Shown here piece after piece: positions 1 through 7,687 of a DNA stretch of 64,000 nt (the stretch's first letter is position 1; each line of letters begins with the position of its first letter). Source of the DNA: Bacteroidales bacterium (lineage in GTDB: Bacteria; Bacteroidota; Bacteroidia; Bacteroidales; UBA3824). The notes beneath the pieces are model-generated. The model was not told the DNA's origin. It saw only the letters and a list, made by a program, of their open reading frames with translations, and searched no databases. The position numbers and the translations under genes are program-made. The stretch covers positions 1 to 64,000 of the forward strand of contig JAFXUC010000048.1 in assembly GCA_017535325.1 (NCBI GenBank), written 5' to 3'.

Positions 1-75
1 AAAATACCTTTTGGATGTCATGCGTACAGAAAATACGATTATGAAACTTTTTGGAAATTTCATATAAAAGACTAA
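1..75 (+). CDS. C-terminal end of a DUF5672-type protein (partial)
   Basis: Frame 1 is open from the window edge to a TAA at 73-75 and encodes the last 24 residues of a protein. The tail contains PFGCHAYRKYDYETFW, which resembles the conserved C-terminus of DUF5672 proteins, a family commonly found in capsule or O-antigen clusters and presumed to be glycosyltransferase-like. The gene runs in the same direction as the two glycosyltransferases that follow, which fits a polysaccharide cluster extending to the left of the window. The assignment rests only on this short tail. Confidence 0.55.
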   Translation, partial: KIPFGCHAYRKYDYETFWKFHIKD

Positions 76-137
76 TTTATTCGTTCTATTTAACGTATCC
101 GAAATATATTACTAATTAATATAACAAAAACTATATT

Positions 138-983
138 ATGATATTATCTATTATTACAATAAACTTGAATAACGTCATAGGACTTAGAAAAACGATTGAG
201 AGTGTTATAAATCAGACCTCAGATAGTTATGAGCATATAATAATAGACGGTGGCAGTACTGACGGTAGTGTAGATATTATTAAACAGTTTCTTGAAGACG
301 AGGAATATGCACGTCATGTAACTTTTTGGTGTAGTGAAAAAGACAGTGGTGTTTACGAGGCTATGAATAAGGGTATTGATAAAGCATCTGGAGATTATTG
401 TCTTATGCTAAATAGTGGGGATTATTTTTATGACTGCAATGTTCTGAAAATGATAAATATGTTGAAATTTGATGTGGATATTGTATATTTTAATGTTTTA
501 ATGCGTAAAAATAATAAAGAAATTATTTATAAATATCCCGATGAATTGAATGAAAATTTAATTGTTGGTAGTAGATTTATGGTGAATCATCAAAGTATGC
601 TGATAAAAATTTCTTTACAAAAAAGCAATTATTATAATATTAATTATCGTATTGTTAGTGATTATGAATTTTTTATAAAAGCCATATTGGAAATAAAATG
701 TTCTTACCGTCATATTGATAGTATTATGTGTAGTGTAGATTTTGAAACAGGTATTAGTTCTACTAATATAGAACTTAGAGATGAAGAGACGGTCGATGTT
801 GTTTTTAATTATCTTACAAAAAAAATTTCAACAGATAAAAAACTTGTTTATTTATATTATGATTATAATTATGGGTATGGTGGTCTTATAAGAGTGTTTA
901 GAAAGATATTGAATTTTGTCTCCCGTAAAACATTTAGGAGAAATTTTAAAGCGTTTGATAAATGGGAGGCTGAATTAAAATAA
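138..983 (+). CDS. Family 2 glycosyltransferase (WcaA/WcaE-like)
   Basis: A 281-residue cytoplasmic GT-A enzyme expected to transfer a sugar from a nucleotide donor to a lipid-linked glycan. The N-terminus (MILSIITINLNN) is the first beta strand of the GT2 fold. IIDGGSTDGS near residues 34-43 carries the nucleotide-binding acidic residue. SEKDSGVYEAMNKG near 65-78 and LNSGDYF near 90 are typical of colanic-acid-type GT2 enzymes; the last replaces the usual DxD. It is strongly AT-rich with many AT-ending codons, unlike the genes from 2 kb onward. The next glycosyltransferase begins 37 nt downstream, so co-transcription is likely. Sugar and acceptor cannot be deduced. Confidence 0.85.
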   Translation: MILSIITINLNNVIGLRKTIESVINQTSDSYEHIIIDGGSTDGSVDIIKQFLEDEEYARHVTFWCSEKDSGVYEAMNKGIDKASGDYCLMLNSGDYFYDCNVLKMINMLKFDVDIVYFNVLMRKNNKEIIYKYPDELNENLIVGSRFMVNHQSMLIKISLQKSNYYNINYRIVSDYEFFIKAILEIKCSYRHIDSIMCSVDFETGISSTNIELRDEETVDVVFNYLTKKISTDKKLVYLYYDYNYGYGGLIRVFRKILNFVSRKTFRRNFKAFDKWEAELK

Positions 984-1020
984 TTTTTAGGTTATAGTAT
1001 TAAGATTTTTTTTTAAAATT

Positions 1021-1983
1021 ATGTCATCTCCTAAAATTTCCATCATAGTTCCCGTTTATAAAGTAGAGAAATATCTTCGTCGTTGTCTTGACAGTATTGT
1101 TTCTCAGACATTTACTGATTGGGAGTGTATTTTAGTTGATGACGGTAGTCCTGATAATTCGGGTGAGATTTGCGACGAATATGCGGAGAAAGACAAGCGG
1201 TTTAGAGTGTTTCATCAAGAAAATGCAGGGGTTTCTGCTGCAAGAAATAAGGGATTAGATGAAGCAAAAGGTGAGTGGATTGGGTTTGTGGATTCTGATG
1301 ATTGGATAGAAAAGGAAATGTATGAATTTTTCTATACAAATACAATAATTGAAAATGCAGATGTTGTTTGTTGCGGAGTAAAATATTATAAACACGGAAA
1401 AACGAAAAATATTCCTTTTAAGGATAAAGGCGATATTTTTTATAAATTTCAAAATTATCGAGTTTATATGCATTCTTTATGCAATAAACTGATAAAAAGA
1501 AAGTTTATAAGTGGTAGACGGTTGAATACAAAAATTAAAGTAGGAGAAGATTTACTATTTGTGTTTGATGTCTTTACAGAAGAAAATATAAAAATTGTAT
1601 TTTATGATGCGTTATTGTATTTTTACTTTCAGGAAAACGAAAACTCTTCAATTCATTTAGTTAATTATGAAGAAAAAATTTATTCATTAGCACAATTAGG
1701 TGAAGGTATATATGCGGTTTACAAAAATAAACAAATGAAACTAAAAACTGAAAGTTCAAAGCGGTATTTGGATTATATAAATTATTTAATTGCAATTCCG
1801 TATATAGAATTATTAGATTCTTTTAATCCTGATAAATTTAGGCAAATATGTAAGAAATGGAATTTCGGAATAATGTTGCCGGTTATTTTCCTGCAAACTT
1901 TTTTTGTTTATATTAAGTTTGACTGGGTTGCAAAAGTTTTGTTACAAATAAAAACAAAAATTAGAGTATTATTATATAAATAA
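1021..1983 (+). CDS. Family 2 glycosyltransferase (EpsJ/WcaA-like)
   Basis: A 320-residue GT-A family 2 enzyme. SIIVPVYKVEKYLRRCLDSI opens the Rossmann-like fold, VDDGSPDNSG near residues 39-48 binds the nucleotide, AGVSAARNKG follows near 69-78, and DSDDW near 92-96 is the metal-binding DxD motif, so the catalytic core looks intact. The C-terminal third is hydrophobic and basic and may sit at the membrane surface. Like its upstream neighbour it is markedly AT-rich, as is usual for exchanged surface-polysaccharide genes. It is the last gene of the cluster before a structured intergenic repeat and the convergent purF-like gene. Confidence 0.87.
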   Translation: MSSPKISIIVPVYKVEKYLRRCLDSIVSQTFTDWECILVDDGSPDNSGEICDEYAEKDKRFRVFHQENAGVSAARNKGLDEAKGEWIGFVDSDDWIEKEMYEFFYTNTIIENADVVCCGVKYYKHGKTKNIPFKDKGDIFYKFQNYRVYMHSLCNKLIKRKFISGRRLNTKIKVGEDLLFVFDVFTEENIKIVFYDALLYFYFQENENSSIHLVNYEEKIYSLAQLGEGIYAVYKNKQMKLKTESSKRYLDYINYLIAIPYIELLDSFNPDKFRQICKKWNFGIMLPVIFLQTFFVYIKFDWVAKVLLQIKTKIRVLLYK

Positions 1984-1992
1984 ATAGTTAAA

Positions 1993-2088
1993 AGACCGTC
2001 CAAGAAGGTGTGTTGGAACGCAGGCGGTTCGCCTGCAAGTATCTAAATTGCGGGCGAGCCGACCGCAATCCACCTTTTCGGACAGCCT
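1993..2088. repeat. Structured intergenic inverted repeat (REP/MITE-like or bidirectional terminator)
   Basis: This gap between convergent genes holds nested inverted repeats. The outer arms are 1993-2010 and the complement of about 2071-2088: 18 positions, 14 matching, and all four mismatches are transitions. Inside are two perfect hairpins: GCAGGCG/CGCCTGC at 2020-2036 and ATTGCGG/CCGCAAT at 2047-2069. The layout (outer stem with two inner stems) resembles REP or small MITE units, but it also lies exactly where a terminator for both genes is needed. No second copy was seen in this window. Confidence 0.5.
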
Positions 2089-2101
2089 CTTATACATCTT
2101 T

Positions 2102-3514
2102 TTATCCTCTTGAACTTCCGTCGAAACAATGTGTACAGAGTTTTTCTTTCGGAAGACCTATTGCTTCCACCAAATCTGACAGTTTCTGAAATTTCAGAGT
2201 TGTAAGTCCTAAATCTTTTCTTATTTGTTCTACCATTTCTTTGTATTCTTTGGATTCGCTGTCTGCGTATTTCGACCAATCAACGTCTTCTATGTTGCCT
2301 CGGAGTTTCAAAACCGCCTTTCTTGTTGCAAGTTCCAATGATGAGCGCGACCGGCTGAAATTCAAGTATTCACACGGATAAATCAGCGGCGGACAAGCTA
2401 TCCTCATGTGAACCTCCTTGATTCCGTTTTCCACCAAATCTTTAACGTTATCCTTCAACTGAGTACCCCTTACTATCGAATCGTCCAAGAAAATTCCCTT
2501 TTTGCCGTCGATTAACGCGGTGTTTGGAACGAGTTTCATTTTTGCCACGAGTTCTCTTTGCTTTTGATTTTGAGGCATAAAACTTCTCGGCCATGTCGGA
2601 GTGTATTTTGCATACGGACGCAAATACGGTATATGTATCGTGTTTGAATATCCGAGTGCGTGTCCTACGCCGCTGTCGGGAATGCCCGCGACAAAATCTG
2701 CGTCTGTTTTGCCGTCTGCCAAAGCGAGTTTTTTACCGCACTCGTAACGGCATTTGTCAACATTGATTCCCTCGTAAAACGATGGCGGATAGCCGTAATA
2801 AACCCACAAAAACGAACATACTTGCATTTCCTTATTTTCTTTTTTGAGGGTTTTTATACCGGTGGTTTTAACGGCGACAATTTCTCCCGGTCCTAAATAT
2901 TGGTAGATTTTGTATCCTAAATTTAAGAAAGATGTCGTTTCAGAAGCCAAACAGAAAGAGCCGTCTTTGTGTCCGATGATTATCGGTGTTCTGCCCAATT
3001 TGTCTCGTCCGGCGATGATTTCGTTGCCGTTGAGAATGAGAATAGAACACGAACCTTTTATCGTGTTGTAAACGTTTTTGATACCTTCCGTGAAAGATTC
3101 TTTTTCGCAAATCAGCATTGCGACAAGTTCCGTTGGGTTGATTCCGCCTTGCGAGGTTTCAGCAAAAGTTTTGCCTTCTGAGAGAAATCTTTGCGCTATT
3201 TCTTCCAAATTGTTGATTTTTGAAACCGTTGAAATTGCGAATCTGCCTAATTTTGAATAGATGACAAGCGGCTGGGCTTCCGTGTCCGATATACAGCCTA
3301 TTCCCGCTGTACCTTGAAAACCGTTTGCATCGCTTTCAAATTTTGTTCTGAAATAACTGTTTTCAAGGCTGTGAATTGCCCTTTGAAAACCGTTTTTATC
3401 ACCGTAGACGGCCATTCCGCCTCTTTTAGTCCCTAAGTGGGAATGATAATCCGTGCCGTAAAACACGTCAGATACGCAGTCGTCTTTGGAAACTGCCCCG
3501 AAAAATCCGCTCAT
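2102..3514 (-). CDS. purF: Amidophosphoribosyltransferase-like protein with Ser at the catalytic Cys position
   Basis: A 470-residue class II glutamine amidotransferase plus phosphoribosyltransferase, the PurF architecture. PurF makes 5-phosphoribosylamine from PRPP and glutamine, the first step of purine synthesis. The C-terminal half has the PRPP-binding motif IFLDDSIVRGTQL near residues 346-358, and SRSRSSLE follows. The N-terminal half keeps the fold (HLGTKRGGM near 27-35, AGRDKLGRTP near 168-177). However the protein begins MSGFFGA where active PurF begins MCGI, so the N-terminal nucleophile Cys is Ser (codon AGC at 3511-3509). It may use ammonia, work with Ser, or be a paralogue with another role. 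Related Bacteroidota proteins starting MxGFFG are familiar to me, so this is probably not a sequencing error. It is convergent with the glycosyltransferase. Confidence 0.8.
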   Translation of the reverse strand: MSGFFGAVSKDDCVSDVFYGTDYHSHLGTKRGGMAVYGDKNGFQRAIHSLENSYFRTKFESDANGFQGTAGIGCISDTEAQPLVIYSKLGRFAISTVSKINNLEEIAQRFLSEGKTFAETSQGGINPTELVAMLICEKESFTEGIKNVYNTIKGSCSILILNGNEIIAGRDKLGRTPIIIGHKDGSFCLASETTSFLNLGYKIYQYLGPGEIVAVKTTGIKTLKKENKEMQVCSFLWVYYGYPPSFYEGINVDKCRYECGKKLALADGKTDADFVAGIPDSGVGHALGYSNTIHIPYLRPYAKYTPTWPRSFMPQNQKQRELVAKMKLVPNTALIDGKKGIFLDDSIVRGTQLKDNVKDLVENGIKEVHMRIACPPLIYPCEYLNFSRSRSSLELATRKAVLKLRGNIEDVDWSKYADSESKEYKEMVEQIRKDLGLTTLKFQKLSDLVEAIGLPKEKLCTHCFDGSSRG

Positions 3515-3567
3515 TTGAAATGTTGTTTTATATATTTTTTTAACGCTGCAAATTTATAAAAATAATT

Positions 3568-3575
3568 TATTTTTG
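3568..3575 (+). promoter_or_regulatory. Bacteroidota -7 box (TATTTTTG)
   Basis: TATTTTTG matches the TAnnTTTG consensus of the Bacteroidota primary sigma factor. A transcript would start near 3580-3583, so the GTG at 3578 is unlikely to be the start codon of the MFS gene and the ATG at 3599 is favoured. Confidence 0.6.
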
Positions 3576-3598
3576 CCGTGCAAAATTTAGGTAAAAAA

Positions 3599-4759
3599 AT
3601 GAAAAAAAGTCTTTTCGCTTTGTCTTTGGGGACCTTTGTTCTCGGAATGTCAGAATTTATAATGCCGGGTATATTGTCTTTTGTGGCTAACGATCTTAAA
3701 ATCAGTATTCCCGAAGCCGGACATTTGATTTCGGCGTATGCTTTGGGCGTGAGTTTCGGAGCACCTGTCATCTTGCTGAGTGTTGAAAAATACCGACTTA
3801 AAAGCACGATGATTTTTCTTGTACTTTTGATGTTAGCTGGCAATCTTTGTGCTGCTTTTGCTCCTAATTATTATACTTTGATGGCTTGTCGTTTTATTTC
3901 AGGACTGCCTCACGGAGCGTATTTTGGTATCGGAACGATTATCGCCTCAAAAATTGCCGACAAAGGTAAAGAATCCTCGGCTATTGCAATTATGGTTTCA
4001 GGCATGACTGTTGCCAACCTTTTGGGCGTGCCTGTGGGAACGTTTTTGAGTCATAATTTTTCTTGGAGAGTAATTTTCGGCTTTGTCGGGTTGCTGGCTT
4101 TGCTGTCGGTTTTTGCGATAAAAATCTTAGTTCCGAATATTGAAAATCAGACAACTGAAAGACTTTTAGACCGTTTCAAATTTTTGAAACATCTTGCTCC
4201 GTGGCTTGTTGTCGGTGCAACGTTTACTGGCAACTGCGGAATTTTCTGTATGTATTCTTACATCAACCCTATTTTGAACAAAGTTGCGGGCTTTTCAGAA
4301 AGTAGTCTTTCTATTTTGATGGTAATTGCAGGTTTTGGAATGGTTGCCGGAAATTTGATTTCGGGAAAGGTTTGCGACAAATATCCGATGGGCTTGGTTG
4401 CGGGAATAGTTCAAGGTGCAGCGGCGGTTTTCTTAACCGTTATGTGGCTGTTTTCTTTTAACCCGATAGTTGCTGTTGTGATGACTTTTTGTTGCACTTT
4501 CTGCCTTTTTGCGCTTTCATCGCCGCAGCAACTGCTTATTATTAAGCACGGTAAAGGCGGAGAAAAACTTGGAGGGGCATTGGTTCAAGTGGCTTTTAAC
4601 GTCGGGAATGCTGTCGGCGCGTTTTTGGGCGGTCTGCCGATACTTTCGGGCTGTACTTACAACGCTTCTGCCGCGCCGGGCATACCTTTCGGAATTTTAG
4701 GTTTTTGTCTCTTTATGTATTTTCATTACCGTTATGAGAGACAATCTAAATTATCTTAA
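3599..4759 (+). CDS. MFS transporter, AraJ/YdhP-like
   Basis: An inner-membrane major facilitator of 386 residues with about 12 hydrophobic helices, expected to export a small molecule by proton antiport; the substrate is unknown. The start LSLGTFVLGMSEFIMPGIL is typical of the AraJ/YdhP/sugar-efflux subgroup, and the loop after helix 2 carries the degenerate MFS motif (VEKYRLKS). ACRFISGLPHGAYFGIG matches the helix 4 region of that subgroup. A longer frame starts at a GTG at 3578, but a promoter box ends at 3575, so ATG 3599 is chosen. Its 3' end overlaps the convergent hydrolase gene by 14 nt. Confidence 0.88.
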   Translation: MKKSLFALSLGTFVLGMSEFIMPGILSFVANDLKISIPEAGHLISAYALGVSFGAPVILLSVEKYRLKSTMIFLVLLMLAGNLCAAFAPNYYTLMACRFISGLPHGAYFGIGTIIASKIADKGKESSAIAIMVSGMTVANLLGVPVGTFLSHNFSWRVIFGFVGLLALLSVFAIKILVPNIENQTTERLLDRFKFLKHLAPWLVVGATFTGNCGIFCMYSYINPILNKVAGFSESSLSILMVIAGFGMVAGNLISGKVCDKYPMGLVAGIVQGAAAVFLTVMWLFSFNPIVAVVMTFCCTFCLFALSSPQQLLIIKHGKGGEKLGGALVQVAFNVGNAVGAFLGGLPILSGCTYNASAAPGIPFGILGFCLFMYFHYRYERQSKLS

Positions 4760-5387
4760 CGAACGGATTTTCAGTGGTTTCTATTCCGACGGAGGTTGGT
4801 TCACCATGTCCGGGAAAGATTTCGTAAAGGCTGTCAAACCTCAAAATTATGTTACGGATAGAAGCCATTTCGTCATCGTATGACGCGCCGTCAAGGTCTG
4901 TTCTTCCGATTGTACCTTTGAAAAGCGTGTCGCCGGTAAACATAACTTTCTCTTTTTCGGCATAAATTGTCTGACCACCGGGCGTATGTCCGGGTGTGTG
5001 CGTGCATTTTAAAACCGTCTCGCCGAATTTTATAATTGTGCCATCTTCGCATGGAATGTCGATTTTTATTGGCGTGTCAATTTTCCAACGCCAACGCGAA
5101 GCGTATTCTGCTGCGTTTTCCAACAGAAATTCGTCTTTTGGATTTGCGGCAAAAGGGATTCCGTACTTTTCTTTTAGGAAGTTAACACCCAAAATATGGT
5201 CGCTATGACAATGCGTATTAATTATCATGATGGGTTTTAACTCTTTGTCTTCTAATGTTTTAGTTAAAAACTCCCTTTCTTTTTCGCTGTAACAGCCCGG
5301 GTCGATTATAACACATTCTTTCGTCTCATCGTAGACAAGATAAGTGTTGACTTCAAACAGGTTGAAGCGGAAAATTTCTACTTTCAT
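4746..5387 (-). CDS. Metallo-beta-lactamase-fold hydrolase (glyoxalase II-like)
   Basis: A 213-residue cytoplasmic MBL-fold hydrolase. The di-zinc motif THCHSDH is at residues 58-64, the third metal ligand lies in HTPGHTPGG near 132-140, the bridging Asp is in FTGDTLF near 150-156, and the last His is in FPGHGEP near 193-199. The family hydrolyses thioesters such as S-lactoylglutathione; in glutathione-poor anaerobes the real substrate is usually unknown. It overlaps the upstream 109-residue gene by 4 nt, so it is translationally coupled and the last gene of the aspS operon. Confidence 0.88.
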   Translation of the reverse strand: MKVEIFRFNLFEVNTYLVYDETKECVIIDPGCYSEKEREFLTKTLEDKELKPIMIINTHCHSDHILGVNFLKEKYGIPFAANPKDEFLLENAAEYASRWRWKIDTPIKIDIPCEDGTIIKFGETVLKCTHTPGHTPGGQTIYAEKEKVMFTGDTLFKGTIGRTDLDGASYDDEMASIRNIILRFDSLYEIFPGHGEPTSVGIETTENPFVKII

Positions 5388-5713
5388 AATGTTTTTAGAG
5401 TTTTTTCTAATTTTGTTTTGAGAACGGGAATTTCGTTTTCGATGTTGTAAATCAGCCTTCCCAAATTGTTTTTGTTAATGGCGTTGTTGACAAAATCCAC
5501 TTGATTCCGCAACTCTTCTTGCGTAACGTAAGGGTTTTGTTGCGGTGGAATTTGCATAAACAATTCGATAATTATAGTGTAATTTATACGTAAATTATCA
5601 AGGAAGAAGTCAATATCCTTGACTTCTCCACCTTGATTAATTTCGTTAGATAACGACATAATGTTTTTGCATGCCTGCACCAACTGACTTGTTATGCTTT
5701 TTAAGTCGGTCAT
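5384..5713 (-). CDS. Small helical protein of unknown function
   Basis: A 109-residue soluble protein that I do not recognise. The sequence is predicted to be mostly alpha-helical, with charged amphipathic stretches at both ends (residues 1-50 and 70-109) and a short proline/glutamine-rich link (IPPQQNPYVT) between them. It has no signal peptide or membrane segment. It starts 2 nt after the aspS stop codon and its own stop overlaps the start of the MBL hydrolase, so it sits tightly inside a three-gene operon. That tight packing is the best evidence that it is a real gene. Confidence 0.7.
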   Translation of the reverse strand: MTDLKSITSQLVQACKNIMSLSNEINQGGEVKDIDFFLDNLRINYTIIIELFMQIPPQQNPYVTQEELRNQVDFVNNAINKNNLGRLIYNIENEIPVLKTKLEKTLKTL

Positions 5714-5715
5714 AA

Positions 5716-7476
5716 CTAATTATCTTTTAGCGGTTTAATAATCAATGAAAGTTCGTCCAACTGTTCGTCAGAAATTGTTGAAGGCGCGTCAATCATGATG
5801 TCTCTTGCGGCGTTGTTTTTCGGGAATGCGATAACGTCTTTGATTGAGTCAGAGCCGTTTAAGAGCGCAGCCCAACGGTCGAGACCGAAAGCCAAACCGC
5901 CGTGAGGAGGTGCACCGTATTTGAAAGCGTTAATCAAACAAGAGAACTGAGCCTGAGCCTTTTCTTCGGTAAAGCCGAGCAACTTGAACATACGCACTTG
6001 AAGTGCCGAGTCGTGAATACGGATTGAACCGCCGCCGATTTCTATACCGTTGATTACAAGGTCGTAAGCGTTAGCGCGTGCTTCGCCCGGATTAGATTCG
6101 AGAATGTCGTAATCCTCTTTTTTCGGCGAAGTGAACGGGTGGTGCATTGCGTAAAAACGCTGTGTTGCCTCGTCCCATTCAAAAAGCGGAAAGTCGATAA
6201 CCCAAAGCGGGGCAAACGTGTCTTTGTCCCTAAGACCAAGACGGTTACCCATTTCGATACGGAGAACGCCCATTTGGTTCAAGACGGGGAGTTTTTTGCC
6301 GCAAAGGATTAACACCAAATCGCCCGTGCCTGCACCTGATGCTTTTGCGATTTCGGTGAGTTCTTCGGGAGAATAGAATTTGTCAACGGAAGATTTTATG
6401 GTGTTGTCTTCGTTGTATTTTATGTAAACGAGACCTTTTGCGCCGACTTGCGGACGTTTAACCCATTCGGTAATCTCGTCGAGTTGTTTTCTTGAATAAT
6501 TTGCACAGCCGCCCACTGCAATCGCGCAAACGTATTCTGCATCGTCAAAAACCTTGAAACCGTGATTTTTAACTTTGTCGGTGATGTCGTGAATCTTCAT
6601 TCCGAAGCGAATATCGGGTTTGTCCGAACCGTACTGCTCCATAGCGTCTTTCCAAACCATGCGCGGGAAATCGTAATTCATTTCAATGCCTCTGACGGTT
6701 TTGAAAAGGTGCTTTGCTAAGCCTTCAAAAATCTGCAAAATATCTTCTTGTTCTACAAACGACATTTCGCAGTCGATTTGTGTAAATTCAGGCTGACGGT
6801 CGGCACGCAAATCCTCGTCCCTGAAACATTTTACAATCTGATAGTAGCGGTCGATTCCGGCAACCATCAGGAGTTGTTTGTATTGTTGCGGACTTTGCGG
6901 AAGAGCGTAAAATTCGCCGTGGTGAATCCTTGACGGCACAACGTAGTCTCTTGCGCCTTCGGGAGTTGACTTTATAAGCATCGGCGTCTCAACTTCCATG
7001 AAGTTCAAGCCGTCCAAGTAGCGGCGCACTTCAAACGACATTTTGTTTCTGAGTTGAAGGCCTTTGATAATCGGTCGTCTGCGAATATCCAAATAACGGT
7101 ATTTCATTAAGAGGTCTTCGCCGCCGTCGGTGTTGTCTTCTATTGTGAAAGGCGGTATTTCGCTCTTGTTCAAGATGTTAAGTGTGCTGACGATGATTTC
7201 GATGTCGCCGGTCGGAATCTCTTTGTTCTTGCTTGAACGCTCGGTAACGTTACCTGTTGCCTGAACAACAAATTCTCTTCCGAGTTTTCTTGCCGCCTCG
7301 CAAAGTGCGGCGTTGTTTTCCATGTTGAAAACTAATTGAGTGATTCCGTAACGGTCTCTCAAATCGACGAAAGTCATTCCGCCGAGGTTTCTAACCCTCT
7401 GCACCCAACCGCAAAGGGTAACTGTTTTGTTTATGTCTGAGGCGCGTAATTCGCCGCAGTTATGTGTTCTGTACAT
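5716..7476 (-). CDS. aspS: Aspartyl-tRNA synthetase
   Basis: A 586-residue class II aminoacyl-tRNA synthetase, the normal length for bacterial AspRS. An N-terminal OB-fold anticodon-binding domain covers about residues 1-110 ([20 protein letters not shown]). The catalytic core has motif 2 around [16 protein letters not shown] near 217-232 and motif 3 at GLAFGLDRW near 530-538. The bacterial GAD insertion domain lies between them, about residues 290-420. It charges tRNA-Asp with aspartate in the cytoplasm. It heads an operon with the 109-residue protein and the MBL hydrolase, and a TAnnTTTG box lies just upstream. Confidence 0.97.
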   Translation of the reverse strand: MYRTHNCGELRASDINKTVTLCGWVQRVRNLGGMTFVDLRDRYGITQLVFNMENNAALCEAARKLGREFVVQATGNVTERSSKNKEIPTGDIEIIVSTLNILNKSEIPPFTIEDNTDGGEDLLMKYRYLDIRRRPIIKGLQLRNKMSFEVRRYLDGLNFMEVETPMLIKSTPEGARDYVVPSRIHHGEFYALPQSPQQYKQLLMVAGIDRYYQIVKCFRDEDLRADRQPEFTQIDCEMSFVEQEDILQIFEGLAKHLFKTVRGIEMNYDFPRMVWKDAMEQYGSDKPDIRFGMKIHDITDKVKNHGFKVFDDAEYVCAIAVGGCANYSRKQLDEITEWVKRPQVGAKGLVYIKYNEDNTIKSSVDKFYSPEELTEIAKASGAGTGDLVLILCGKKLPVLNQMGVLRIEMGNRLGLRDKDTFAPLWVIDFPLFEWDEATQRFYAMHHPFTSPKKEDYDILESNPGEARANAYDLVINGIEIGGGSIRIHDSALQVRMFKLLGFTEEKAQAQFSCLINAFKYGAPPHGGLAFGLDRWAALLNGSDSIKDVIAFPKNNAARDIMIDAPSTISDEQLDELSLIIKPLKDN

Positions 7477-7512
7477 TTTTTACTGTATGTTTTAACAAAA
7501 ATTTTCTGCATG

Positions 7513-7520
7513 CAAAGTTA
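7513..7520 (-). promoter_or_regulatory. aspS promoter -7 box (TAACTTTG on minus strand)
   Basis: The plus strand reads CAAAGTTA, so the minus strand has TAACTTTG, a full TAnnTTTG match, 37 nt upstream of the aspS ATG. A transcript would start near 7507. Confidence 0.65.
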
Positions 7521-7586
7521 CAAATTTTTTTAGAATTAAACGTTGTCAGAAAAAATATTTTTGTTGCGGGAAATAAAAAAAATGAT

Positions 7587-7594
7587 TATTTTTG
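7587..7594 (+). promoter_or_regulatory. Promoter -7 box of the DUF4143 ATPase (TATTTTTG)
   Basis: TATTTTTG matches TAnnTTTG, and a TTG at 7564-7566 lies 20 nt upstream in the -33 position. The start site would fall near 7600, just before the first of the three palindromic repeats, so these would lie in the transcribed leader. Confidence 0.65.
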
Positions 7595-7601
7595 CAAAGT
7601 T

Positions 7602-7683
7602 GTTTAATTGGTTAAATAAAAAAGAGTCATTTTTGTTTAATCAATTAAATAAAAAATGGTGTTTTCTGTTTAATTGATTAAAC
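7602..7683 (+). repeat. Three palindromic repeats at an exact 33-bp period, probable operators
   Basis: Three copies of a 16-bp near-palindrome begin at 7602, 7635 and 7668. The third, GTTTAATTGATTAAAC, has perfect 7-bp arms around a 2-bp centre; the first two differ at only a few positions in the right arm. Start-to-start distance is exactly 33 bp twice, about three helical turns, so bound proteins would sit on the same face of the DNA. The array runs from the predicted transcription start to 4 nt before the ATPase ATG. It could be an operator array or act in the mRNA leader. Confidence 0.75.
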
Positions 7684-7687
7684 AAAA

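Noticed and set aside
3578-3598. GTG start giving the MFS transporter seven extra residues
   Set aside because: A full -7 promoter box ends at 3575, so transcription should start after 3578; the ATG at 3599 begins a normal MFS first helix.
7602-7683. CRISPR array
   Set aside because: Only three imperfect repeats, with 17-nt AT-rich spacers and no cas genes; fits an operator array much better.
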